From: Typha latifolia
Taxonomy: Eukaryota > Streptophyta > Magnoliopsida > Poales > Typhaceae
Length of the DNA: 64,000 nt
Assembly (NCBI GenBank): GCA_019914945.1
Contig: CM034111.1
Location: 6,200,001 to 6,264,000, forward strand
Direction of reading: 5' to 3'
In this document: one piece after another, positions 48,901 through 59,942 of the stretch
Layout of the letters: the number at the start of each line of letters is the position of its first letter
Numbering within the stretch: position 1 is the first letter of the stretch
Made by a program: the position numbers and the translations under genes
Notes under the pieces: generated by a model
Database searches by the model: none
The model's input: only the letters and a program-made list of their open reading frames with translations
Told to the model about the DNA's origin: nothing

Positions 48901-49590
48901 GCGAGGATAGTGGGCCGTTAAAAAAAAAAAAGTTAGTTAACTGTATTTAAGAAATTTCATAATTTTATTTTATTTTGTTGGCTAAATCAATGAGCTTGTT
49001 AAATTATTAGGGGTATTGTTAGTCATTACGCGTAACCTAAAAAAGTTTAAGGGGTTTTCGTGAAAATCGGGTATAATTCAGAGATGTTCGCGTAATTAAC
49101 GTTCATATTATTCAGTATTTGATTTACTCTTTATTTGGTATCACTACGGAGTAAGATCTATTCACTAAGCTTAGTTTATAACTCTCTTTATTTATTTTTC
49201 TAACCCTCTGGATATAAAGTACCTAATAGCCACTTGCAATATTATAAAATGATGTGAGCTAGACGTGAGATGATATAAAAGATAACTTATGTAAAGTTGT
49301 CATGATATTATATATATTTGAATACTATTATATTAGACGATTATTTGTATACAGGTTGGATTATACTTTACTTGGGTATTAATTGTACTAGTTATATCTT
49401 GATTGTTTGTAGTGGCATGTGTGTCTTGCCAAATTATGTAGTAGTCTAATATAATTATTATAAATTTAAATATTAATATTTAAATAAGTTTATCTGGTTA
49501 ATAGTATAATTTATCTCTGAGAAGAATTATATGTGTTCACCGCGAGCATTGTGTGGTTGAGCACGTGTACATCGGGGCACGGGCTTTACA

Positions 49591-50226
49591 CATGCATTCC
49601 CCTGTGATGGTCATTAGCTATCGCAATCACAGTTGCTTCGCTTTTTTGTTAAATGTGGATTAGCTTTTATCTTTTTTTCCTTTATAGAAAAACTGCCTTT
49701 TATCACCTGCATGCAATACAACTTAATCGTACAAAGTTTCTCTTAGAAATTACAAAGGACGCTGCAATGCTGGTGGCTTTTATAAAAAAGGATTGAGGAG
49801 TCCAGCAAAGGAGTCTTTAAGATTATAAATTTTCATACCCCTTTTGGAGGCATTAAGTAATAAGAATATGTTTAGATAACACCCTATATTTTAGTGATGT
49901 TTCATTAATATCCCATCTCTAGTTATTTGTAATTCGAACCTGTTTCTAGAACCTGTTTCTCAAGGGTGTTTTAGTAAATTTAGTTAGAGTGGGTTAAATA
50001 AAAAATTATCTTAACTTTATTTTTTTATCACTACTTATGACTAATATGAAACTAATAACACTGTTAACATAATATTTTAAATTACCGAAATATCTTTTTA
50101 GTTTTGTTAGATAATAATCTATTAAGGGATAAGGGTGTTTTGTTTAAACAACAACACTTCTTCTTCTTCTAAACTTGATGAGAGGTATAATTTCAACTCA
50201 TTTCTTAAACCCTACTTTATAACGTA
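49591..50226. other. AT-rich intergenic DNA
   Basis: No coding, RNA or clear element signal was seen. Confidence 0.6.
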
Positions 50227-50554
50227 ATTATAGTTTACACCATATATTTTTACTATTTATAAATCGAACCCTATAATTTGACAAATATGTGCCGAAAATA
50301 CTCTGAGTTAGATTTAAACTAACACAGTTAGAATATTCTGTTTAGTAGAGATATTTTATTTTTAAAATAACTAAAATATCATTAGTATGACTTAGTTGAG
50401 GGTATTTTTTATAATTTTTTAGTTTAGTTAACTCAACTCAAAGATTTAATTAAGTTTAACTAGCTGACCTAACAATAAGATATTTTTTTGCACATATTTG
50501 CTAATTTATAGGACTCGATTTGTAAATAGTGAAAATGTAAGGTGTAAACCATAA
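50227..50554. mobile_element. MITE with ~75-bp terminal inverted repeats
   Basis: The left arm ATTATAGTTTACACCATATA (50227 on) matches the reverse complement of the right arm, ATTATGGTTTACACCTTACA (from 50554), for about 75 bp with ~80% identity. Shared text includes ACTATTTA-AAATCGA and CAAATATGTGC. The total is 328 bp with no coding capacity. The long terminal repeats suggest a Mutator-like MITE. The flanking duplication is unclear. Confidence 0.7.
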
Positions 50555-52770
50555 TTTTATTAAAAGACAAGATATTATATGCAAATTTTTTTAATTTATT
50601 TGACATGATATAAGAGTATTTTGGTCCATAAAAATTAAAAAAAGGTAGGAGTATAGTTGCCCAACTATTTTTTGACGTCTTAGATGTTACTACTGTTAAT
50701 TCTAATAGAAAATTTAACAGTTCCACATTAGTTATAAGTAGAGAGTAATTAAGTGATAAAATATAAAGTAGAGAGAGATAATATGATTTTAGAGATAATT
50801 CTACTTAAACCCCTTAAATTATTACCATTTTCTATATAGGTCTAAATAGAATCATCTCGTAATTTTATGCCAAATTACCAGGGTAAAATGTATTTAACTA
50901 TTAAATAAACCATAATCTAGGATTAAGACTTGTTAATCAAACTAACAGTGTTACAGACTAAAAGAAGGGGTAGGATTATAAAATAACTAAAAGACGGCGA
51001 TCACTAATCCAGGCCGTTATTTGAAAAGCCCCCCAAGTAATATAAAATTATAGCTGCATCAAGTAATATAAACAACCCGTACAATTTTTAGTTTAAAGCT
51101 GTTAAAAAAGTTTAAATGCCCACCCCGTTGTTATTATATAACATATAATATATAATATACGTTAATTCCCTTAATCCGACGACCAATACTAAAAAATTCT
51201 TTTAAAAATAAATTTACAAATAGCACCCTATATTTTGACTATTTATAAACGAATCTCTCGCCTTTTATTACTTATTGAGCAACACCCTGAATTCAGCTTT
51301 AATTTCAGTAAGCACTTGACCGAATGGAATTAAAGTTTAATATTTACTAATTTTAAATACTATTTTTATATTTTCTAAATTATACTTTTCTCACTTCTCA
51401 AATATGATTTTTAATATTAAACAACAGTAGCTTGGATCCGTTGATCTTATAGAATCAATGTTTGGATATAATTTTTGTATTTGGAGGCCTGATTTGATTA
51501 TTTTGTTGTAATCGGTGCTTTAATTTATTTCCAAGCTATTTTGAAGCCTTAATTGTTAATTATAATTAAGTTAATGTGATGGTCAGGTTAAATTATATTT
51601 ACTTATTAAACGTAAGGTGTGGCTTAGTATCTTTTGTCAAAGCAAAGGCTTTAAATAATGAAAAATATATACGATTTTATCTTAAAAGAAAGAGAACTTA
51701 AAAAAAACGCTAGCATTACCCCTGCCTTTTATAATCTCACTCCTACTTAAATAAAGACAATTATAAAAAATTAATTATATAATTAATAAGGTTAAATATA
51801 TTTTATTATTTTGTAGTTATACCTAAAATTATTTTACCGAATATTTTAAAAAATTCTCAAACCAGTTTCTATATTTATGATTAAATTGAGACTATTAATT
51901 TTTTTATTAAACTTAACGGAACAATGCCAAAAGGACAAATTACGTGATTGTGTTTGTTAGAGAAACATGCGGGTTTTTAAGATAATGCCGTTAAATGACT
52001 AAAATAGCTATAATCTCACTTTAGTCACCGTACTGAAAATAATTTATTTTCAGACTTTTTAAAATATATGGTACAGAGTCACAATGCTAGTGGGGTTTTA
52101 GAGTTAAAGGTTAAACAATATCTCATATTTAGGCATGAAAGGCTTATTGTTCAAAGTTCAAAAGGAGAAGGCATGAGTGCTTAGGTTTTAGGGTTTAAAG
52201 TTTAAACATATGAACATGGAGAAAAAGATAGATAAAAGTGACACTTCCTCTTCTTCCCCATTGTTGGAAAATTAAAGAAGATGGACGGTTATAATACTAG
52301 TAGAACAAAAAGAAAGAAAAAAGAAATATACATAATTGCCATTGAGAACTTCCAAAAAAATCTATAAAATATTATAATTACCATCGAAATCATTGTGCTC
52401 TTTTAAAAATATCATTTCTTTAATTAAATATAAATATAATTCAGATCTAAAACAACTATGTTTCTTTTATATAAATTATGAAAAATAGTTGCAAAGCTAT
52501 CCAATATTATGTGAGATAAATATTTTATATTCAACACTTCTATCTTAGTCCTTTATTATTTATTAACTTTAATAATAATCTGTTAAAAACATTTTCTTAA
52601 AAAATAACCTAAAAAAACAAAGTCATGAGCTTCCGTACATAAGATCTAAAAGTAAGGACTAGATAATAATAATGAAAATACCTGGGAGTTATATGTAAAT
52701 TTCCCTTAAAAAAAACGAAAGAAACTACGACCAAAAAAAAGTTAAAAACCCTCGGGTGAGAAGAGCTGTA
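50555..52770. other. AT-rich intergenic DNA
   Basis: Contains scattered copies of phrases related to the MITE at 50227, such as ACCCTATATTTTGACTATTT with ATAAACGAA near 51220-51250. Otherwise no signal was seen. Confidence 0.55.
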
Positions 52771-52858
52771 TGATTGGAAGAAAGGCACCTGATCGATGAC
52801 AATGGGCGCCGTCGTAGCTCCCGCCAATTGTTTCCTTCCGTCGTCAACTCCAAGAATC

Positions 52859-52861
<3 letters not shown>

Positions 52862-52912
<51 letters not shown>

Positions 52913-52947
52913 CTATATATATATTAATTCTTCCTAAAAGTAATACC

Positions 52948-52989
<42 letters not shown>
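52862..52989. repeat. Two (CT)n microsatellites
   Basis: A run of about 24 CT units (52862-52908) followed by an AT-rich gap, then a second run (52952-52989). Short Ser/Leu-only frames across them are artefacts. Confidence 0.9.
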
Positions 52990-53121
52990 CAAAGACCATT
53001 AGGTGTGGGATCTTTGGACCAGCAGTTGGAGAAGGCTCCAATGACCCAAACTTTGGTATCATAACATCTACCTTCTGATCGACATGGTAGAGTTCTTGTT
53101 CGATATTATACACTACTTGAT

Positions 53122-53382
53122 ATGTTCCATTATTTCCAACTAATTACATTGGTACATATATACTGCATGCAGTCTCTGCTGCCATTGTTCGTTCGGACTG
53201 TGGTAAGGCTGGTCGGGTCATTGGTGAGCCGGCCGGCGACGGCGGTGGCGACCATCTTGTTCTACGGGAATGCGCTGCCGAGAGACCGCAGCTTGGAGCG
53301 GTTGGTCTGCGAAGATCTGATCGACGACGGCGAGAATTATATCTTCCATTTCCTCGTCAACGTGGTTAGATGTTTCTGCTGA
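53122..53382 (+). CDS. Hypothetical short ORF, 86 codons, GC-rich core
   Basis: The part from 53168 is strikingly GC-rich (GGCCGGCGACGGCGGTGGCG at ~53229) inside AT-rich DNA. It reads MQSLLPLFVRTVVRLVGSLV, then SRPATAVATILFYGN and SLERLVCEDLIDDGENYIFH. One hydrophobic segment could cross a membrane. No family is recognised. It could be a real small gene, an exon of a larger gene or a gene fragment; a short frame opening MGAVVAPANCFLPSS lies upstream at ~52802. No promoter or splice evidence decides between these. Confidence 0.3.
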   Translation: MFHYFQLITLVHIYCMQSLLPLFVRTVVRLVGSLVSRPATAVATILFYGNALPRDRSLERLVCEDLIDDGENYIFHFLVNVVRCFC

Positions 53383-55634
53383 AGACCGCCTCACTGTTAC
53401 TCTTGATTCATTTGGGTGGTTATTTTATTTGTAGTTCTAATTGATGGGTAAAATCTTGATTCTAGTCTATGGTTGGAATATTTATTATTATTTTTCTACC
53501 AAAGTTTAATACAATGACATTGGGGAGATTTTGAGACAACTAAGAAGAAAATTTGACAATTTTGAGGTACAATTTGGTAACAATTTTATAGTCAAACCCT
53601 AAATTATAGGGAATTTTATAAATCACATTCTATATTTCATTTAATTTGTGATTCACATTCCGTAACCTTTTATTTATCTAACTAATATTAACTAAATTAT
53701 TAAAATATACCCACCCCCACTGTTTTCCTCTCTGTCTCTCCATCATCTTCCTTTTGCCGTCGCTGCTTCTCTGGTCTTCCTCCTCCTCTTCATCATCTTT
53801 TTCTTCTTTCTCTTTATTCTCTTCTAGCTATCTTTGCTCCAATCTAAGGTTTGTTTGCGGGAGAAGATAGAGCGAGTTTAACATTTTGATCCATTCTAAT
53901 TTGGAAATATTTGGCTTGGGCACGATGAGGAGGTGAGGGTGATGGAGAATATGAGAGAGAAAGAGAGAATAAAAAAGATAGGATAATTTAGGTACTTTAT
54001 AAATTATTAAGTATATTATAATAAAATATTTTTTTGATTATACCATCTAAATTAATTTAGGATGTTAAATAAAAATTATAGAAAAAAAGAAGGGTCAGAT
54101 TATATTATCCTTAAAGAATAGATAAAATATAGGGCGCGACTCATCAAATTTCCAGTTATACTATAAGAAACTATAATTGTTCAAAATTTATTTTATAAGG
54201 AAGATTAATAAAATTGTGATATCGTGCAAGCATGAAGGTCCGATTTCATTTTTTTTTTCCTAAAAACTCATCTCATGGGGTTAAGCTGTGGATTAGTGAT
54301 GAAAGATGGGTTTAGTTGGTCAAAGGAAGGATTAATTAGACCATGGGCTGTTAATTAGGATGATGGCCAACTGAGGAAATAAAATAAGCTAACGTATCTT
54401 ATAGAGGAACTATAGAAGGCACTTTGACCAAGCTTCTATATTTAAATAGAAAATCCTATTGTTCTTCGAATCTTAAGATTACGAGACTTATTAAAGAAAG
54501 AAGCTTATTAATTAATTGCCACTCAAAACTTTCAAAATATTATAATTGCCGCTGAACTCTTTCAACTATTTTTAAATTGCCGCTATAGTTATTTTTTAAT
54601 AGATTATGTCTATTAGATTATTGTTTAAATTAATATAAATAAATAAATGAATAAATTCTCTTTTTTTTTCTTTAGTTGAATGTAATATATTAATTTATTA
54701 GAAGCGTAGGATAGTATTTAAATCATTTTAAAAATAATTATAGAAGGGCACAATAATCTTTTTCTGAATCAAAGTTCGTCTTTATTCTTGATTAGTTAAA
54801 TTTACCTATTAGACTAATAGATAGTTCAGAAAAGTACAAAGGAAATAATTATGGTGTTTTGAAAAATATAGTGACAATTATGTAAACATTTCTTAGAAAT
54901 ATTGTTAAGCTCGTAAAATATGATCACCCTAACCAAGAAATTTATACCCTATGTTTTATATTTATTATCATTTATATCCTTCTATATGAATATATATCTT
55001 TTTTTTACTTTTATTATTTTAAAACTATCGTGATTTAACTTAAATCTAATGGCAAGTGACAGAAATACTTTTAAAAATAAGAAATAAAAATAATCTAAAG
55101 TAATGTTCATTTGACCTTAAAATGGGTAACTGCTCATAAAAAATAAATTAAACACACAATGGATCTTTTTGAATTCCTTTCTTATTGGGCAAGTGGATAG
55201 TAGTAGGCAATTTCGCTGCTGCTATCCATAAGAAAACTCTTATTTGTTGGAATCTTAAGTTACCATATAATAGAATTTGACAAGAAAATATTATATTAGA
55301 GTTGTTTAAAATTATAGAGGAGGATCTTGTTGTATAAACTCCACACGAAGTGAACCTCTATCATTACCATCAGGATAAACATTTGTATATGAAATTTTTG
55401 AAGAATATATATTTTTTAAATTTTCTAGTTGAGCAATTTATTCTCCATCTGAATCATTAAATCAACCTTACCATTTGTATGAAAACATCCATTTTTGAAA
55501 GCATATGGAGATTTGAATGTCTTGCGATAAAGAAATAGAACGTCGAAGAAAATTGAGACACAAAAGAAGATTCTTGAACCCATCTAGTATTCCATGATGA
55601 ATGATATCTATTTTTCATCCATTGCCTTGAAAAA
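53383..55634. other. AT-rich intergenic DNA
   Basis: Contains low-complexity and MITE-like phrases (for example ATAATTGCCGCTG at 54570 and related text near 54600). The short minus-strand frame at 55457-55753 crosses the LTR boundary and is not supported. Confidence 0.55.
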
Positions 55635-58460
55635 TGTAACGACCCTGCCCGGCACGGGCACATGCACGCCCACGCACCCACACGGCACGCGCAGTGCATG
55701 CGACAGGACGGGCGGGGCCCATCATGCACAAATACTCTCATGTACACATACAATCATGACATCATTAAATACTAACTGCTAACATATCCATGCTCACATA
55801 ATCCAACACCAAATAAAACATATTATTAAACAAATAAACATATTAACATATGAATATCTAAGTCCACAATAATATACACTAGATCATTACATAATCTGGT
55901 AGGACCCACACAGGCCACAATAAACCATCAAGATATAATTAAAATGACTAATGCAAGAGTACACTATGATTTGACCTGCATGATATAAGTCATCATCTAA
56001 TACAAAAGAGTACAAATATCAAGTACTAGTACAAGTCACTATCTGGTTAAACTGTCATCTATACCGTCTCGCATCTATAGCTCACCTCATCATCGTTCTA
56101 AAATATCTTCTTAAGATATCTCAAGATGCTATCACGTACCACATATCTAAGAGAGTTAGAAAATAAATAAAGAGAGTCATGAGCAAAAGGCTTAGTGAAT
56201 AGATCTTACCCCAAATCAGTGAAGGCAAATAGAGAGTAAATCATGTATTGGATAATATAAATTAGAAAGAGCATCATGCCATAAATGAATATGTGAATGT
56301 ATCATCAATAATATAAATGAACAGTAGATAACATGTCATGTCATAACTGATAAAATATGTAATCCTCGATAATGTATAAATAAATCTTCATATCATATCA
56401 TCATCATAACTCTCTCTCTCAAATATGACACAATATGCATGCTGACCATGACCATACTATGATATTAAATACAATCATATATGATGCATATTGGTCACTC
56501 GATAATTAGGTAACCAAATGATAATGAAATCATATGCATTTCTCAACATCACAATCATCACCGACACCTCGGTATAATATCATAATACTAGACCACTATG
56601 CACAGTCAACACCCGGTGCCCGGTCTCAACATCATGCCCAAAGGCTCCGAGCATACTCTGCCATCCGCAAGGAGTATCTCAAATATAACCATACCCTGCC
56701 ATCCGCTAAGGGTATCAACATCCATCCAGACCGGGCACTCTTATAGCTGATAGAAATCTCGTGAGGATAACTCGCCACATATGCCCTGGCAAATGGCATG
56801 TGTCCGAATGTCTGTTGCACACACAGACTAACGACCTCGGACGTAAGGCCAATAGGATCGCGACTATGTCGAGCGATCAATCATCCACCAAGCGCGTCCT
56901 AACCCTCGTGCCCACTCGGGTATCCTCACGCTTTCTATCAACTATAATATCAATCACATTTCATGTTTTCCTTCTAAATGATAGATCACATGCATATATC
57001 CAGTACGATAATGAGTTAATTTATAACAGGAATTTAGGTGGAACATGAATCAAGAGAAAAATAATACAATATAATCTCCGATCATATAGTCAACACATGC
57101 ATACTCATGCTACAGATCAATTGGACATAACATTATAACAGTATAATCATCTTTCATGATCTCTATATATCACCAATGTGCTCATATCCCAGATCGACTT
57201 AATCAGATGCATGATAAAATATGCTCGATTGTAATCATCTCTAGATAAAGTCATATAATCATGCCGGAGGCCAAAACATGCATGTACATAATATATAATA
57301 TACCTAATTTGAGAAAGGCATCTAAGGGATAAGACTATTCACCACCACTGCAATTACCAAACAACCACTCGTTCACGTTGCTACGACAATGATCAAGCCT
57401 CGATAGCTAAGTCCACGGGGTCTTAAATAGGGGGGTCGGAATCTGAAATTATTTAAGTAGTATGATGTTAGCCGTTTATCTGATTAAAATCTGTTCATGT
57501 AATATATGATGATTTAGAAGGTTTTAGAATTTCTGCTTATCTTTATAACTAGTTAGATTTTTAATTATAGATAAAAATATAAATATAAATATAGATGAAA
57601 ACCTAACTATAATTATATCTTGATTAATTAGAAATTACTTTATAAAATAATAAATAAATACATAAGCCTAGTATTTTATTTGTTACAAAAATAACAATAT
57701 ATAATAAATTAATAGAATTACTTAAAATGTATATCAGAAGAATATTAGAATATAAATCTAATAATTATAATTTACAAATCTATCTATTAATCTAATATAC
57801 ATATAAGTAAATAAATAACTAAATAAATATAAGTATTACCTATATTTATGTGTAATAGTTTATAACCTAATTAATCATTAATTAATTATAATTAACAATA
57901 ATCATAATGATGAATATGTATTAACATAAATAATGTCTAAATCTATTTGTATTAATTAAGACAGAAATACCTAAATAAAATAATAAATAATAAAAATTAA
58001 CAAAAAAAATAAGGGATCACTAGTACTAGTGCTAAGCTTGGCCCAGCACTGGCCTGCTACAGTGCTTGCAGAAAATAAGAAGAGAAGAAGTAGTTGAGGA
58101 AGAAGAAGAAGAAAGGAAGAAGGAATAAGAAGGAAGAAGAAAAAGAGAAGAGAAGATGAGGGAGGTGCGGACTCGGGCCGGCGGGGAGGGCACCGGCCGC
58201 TGTTGGCCAGCCAGCGGCGCCCTCTCGCCGGCAACTTGGCTCCGACGAGCCCGACCTCGGGCAAGAAAGAGAGAGAGAGAAAGAGAGAGAGAGAGGGGGG
58301 AGGGTGAGAGGTCTCAACGACGGCGGCGGCGGCTCCAGGGAAGGTGTCGGTATAGAGAGAGAGTAGAGGAGAGGGTGACCGAGAGGGAGAGAGAGAGAGA
58401 GAAAGCGATGGAGGAGGGGTAGCGGCGGTGCCGGGGCTAGCTGCCGCGGGCGCATTCATT
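55635..58460 (+). repeat. Long LTR S4 (~2.8 kb)
   Basis: Starts TGTAACGACCCTGCCCGG, a typical plant gypsy LTR start, and proceeds through the same landmarks that S5 shows in reverse. It ends in a GA-rich then GC-rich block (58080-58450), as S1 does. No coding internal region adjoins it. The right end is uncertain because the organelle-derived insert begins at about 58470. Ser/Leu- and Arg-rich frames at 57971-58498 are composition artefacts. Confidence 0.6.
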
Positions 58461-58521
58461 AGATTAAAAAACGATGCTTCCTTGGCTATGTGGAACATGG
58501 ATAAGCATTATGTCATTCCAA

Positions 58522-58622
58522 CATCGCACCTACGATCCAACCAAGTGGGAGAGAATCAATAGATTCCTTTTCGGGAGCGATTCATCCTTTCCGAACGCAG
58601 CATACAACTCTCCGTTGTACTG
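58522..58622 (-). pseudogene. Plastid trnI-GAU intron fragment
   Basis: The minus strand reads GTACAACGGAGAGTTGTATG, GGATGAATCGCTCCCGAAAA and GGTTGGATCGTAGGTGCGAT, which I recognise as the 3' part of the plastid trnI-GAU intron in the rRNA operon. It stops before the 3' exon, so no tRNA can be made. Confidence 0.65.
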
Positions 58623-58661
58623 CTTCGGATATGAAACTTTGAGTATTCAGAGATGCTCTTG

Positions 58662-58812
58662 TTATTCCCAATAAGTATTTTCGTTTTCGACCGCTACAAG
58701 ATCAACAATGCCATGAGCTTGGGCTTCTGTTGCTGACATAAAAACATCCCTTTCCATATCCTCGGATACAACCCATAAAGGGTTGCCCGTTCTTTGTACA
58801 TAAACCTTTGTG
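58662..58812 (-). pseudogene. clpP: Plastid clpP 3' fragment
   Basis: The minus-strand frame is open: [20 protein letters not shown], then [20 protein letters not shown], ending ENENTYWE and a stop. This is the C-terminal ~50 residues of the plastid Clp protease catalytic subunit, including the conserved [11 protein letters not shown] end. The remaining exons and the catalytic Ser/His are absent. Confidence 0.85.
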
Positions 58813-59020
58813 AAGTATCTTACCACGAATTAGTGAATCAGGCAGGATGTTTTTGTGCGGAATAAGACATAGCAGGTCAATTTTTGAAAATAGAACATTG
58901 TAAATGTGAAATACTCATACTAATAAAAATGTGGGAGGGATCAAGAAGATGCAGGGTCGTTCATCTGCTTGGCTAGTCAAGCATGAGCTAGTTCATAGAT
59001 CTTTGGGCTTCGATGGAATA
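58813..59020 (+). pseudogene. ndhJ: Plastid ndhK 3' end and ndhJ 5' start
   Basis: ATG at 58949 opens [20 protein letters not shown] followed by FDGIE, the N-terminus of plastid NADH dehydrogenase-like subunit J (usually MQGRLSAWLVKH). It ends after ~24 codons. The upstream 136 bp fits the ndhK tail (HELVN) and the ndhK-ndhJ spacer, and keeps the plastid gene order. Only a scrap of a ~158-codon gene remains. Confidence 0.8.
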
Positions 59021-59033
59021 GAGAAAAAACAAA

Positions 59034-59346
59034 TGTCGAAATCTATGACGACGATCTACTCAGAGAAAAGATACTTTCCGCACTACTGAGAATTAAGGAA
59101 GCCTTTGATGATCTAGTTATAAGAAAAATGAAAATGGAAACTTGCGAAAGTAGAATTAAGGCTTACTTAGAGGAAAAAGGATATCCAAAAGAATACACTA
59201 TTGAAGAAATACAAGAAAAGTATCTACTTTTGGACTGGATAGCATGTCAATTGTGCTTCAGAAGACCTTTAAAAACAAAACAACTTTTCTTATATGGCGA
59301 ACCAAGTACACAAAAAACTTTAATTTTTCTTCTTTGGCGACCGTGA
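59034..59346 (+). pseudogene. Fragment resembling the helicase part of a CRESS-DNA Rep protein
   Basis: A ~104-codon open frame with no plastid counterpart that I know. It has a helical lead, then a Walker-A-like loop GEPSTQKT after a hydrophobic strand (QLFLY), near residues 88-96. This layout fits superfamily-3 helicases of rolling-circle Rep proteins, relatives of which occur in plant mitochondrial DNA and as endogenous viral elements. The frame stops about nine residues after the loop, so Walker B, motif C and the N-terminal nuclease domain are missing. The identification is tentative; another P-loop protein is possible. Confidence 0.4.
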
Positions 59347-59942
59347 AGTCACCGGATGAATTACCGAGTAGTGCGATCAGATCCGGACGCTCCAGTTGCT
59401 CCGCAGCGATACGGACTCGACCCGCTCCTACCCACCCCGAGGTATCATAGCATGTCGGGAATCGAGGGGGGACATACTGGACGTAACAACTCCCGTCGGT
59501 TGGGGGCTCTGCCGCCCTGCCTTTCGATCGATACACAGTTGAGGAGGCCGATCACGAACGCTTCATCTCATTATGAACTGAAAGGAGCTAGTATTTTTAC
59601 AAAAAATCTCTAGCTAGCCTTCCCGCAAGAGGTTTTTTCTTAACACCAATCATATTAGTACTAGATAGAAATGGTATCTCCAACAATTTCCGGCGCCCCA
59701 CCACGCAAGCTGCGTGAGCAGCTTGCATGGGCACGAGGCTGGCCACAGTGTGGCCGGTCGCGTCTTGCCCATAAATTTTTTTTACCTTACTTGGGTTATT
59801 ACAAAAAATATGCCCCATCTTTAACGTACTATACAAGAAGTAGGATGAACGAAATGATTTTCGCTCTTTTAATGAAATTTTTTATCGATGGTATAATTGC
59901 CTTATAAGATATTTTAATTGGATTTGTGATTATGATAAAAAA

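Larger units (their letters stand above)
47309..49101. mobile_element. Pack-MULE-like element carrying host gene fragments
   Basis: The left end GTTAATTACACCGACACCCC (47311 on) and the reverse complement of the right end, GTTAATTACGCGAACATCTC (from 49100), form terminal inverted repeats. They match over about 45 bp, including ATTATACCCG-TTTTCACG. The flanks carry a 9-bp imperfect duplication, TTTATATTA (47300-47308) and TTCATATTA (49102-49110), the size used by Mutator-like elements. The inside is GC-rich, unlike its surroundings, and holds protein-like fragments but no transposase. Confidence 0.72.
46330..49590 (-). repeat. Reversed long LTR S5 with minisatellite, split by a MULE
   Basis: The minus-strand start at 49590 (TGTAAAGCCCGTGCCCCGATG) resembles the S4 LTR start at 55635 (TGTAACGACCCTGCCCGGCACGG). 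The block 49120-49260 (AGATCTATTCACTAAGC, CTCTCTTTATTTATTTT) is the reverse complement of ~56110-56215. The block 46630-46905 matches 56640-56760 in reverse. The MULE at 47309-49101 splits it. The lower limit is uncertain. Confidence 0.6.
58470..59940. other. Organelle-derived mosaic insert (NUPT/NUMT)
   Basis: Short plastid pieces from distant genome regions are joined end to end: trnI intron, clpP, ndhK-ndhJ. They are followed by a Rep-like fragment and unassigned sequence, in mixed orientations. Plastid pieces from separate loci next to foreign sequence are typical of plant mitochondrial DNA, so the insert may have passed through the mitochondrion. Segments 58470-58521 and 59347-59940 were not identified. 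The outer limits are approximate. Confidence 0.6.

Noticed and set aside
52774..53064. 96-codon plus-strand frame
   Set aside because: More than half is the (CT)n repeat read as Ser/Leu.
57971..58498. 175-codon minus-strand frame
   Set aside because: Repetitive Ser/Leu/Pro from a GA/CT-rich LTR tail; parallel frames on both strands are equally long.
58522..58622. Considered as a functional tRNA gene
   Set aside because: Only trnI intron sequence is present; neither exon is included.
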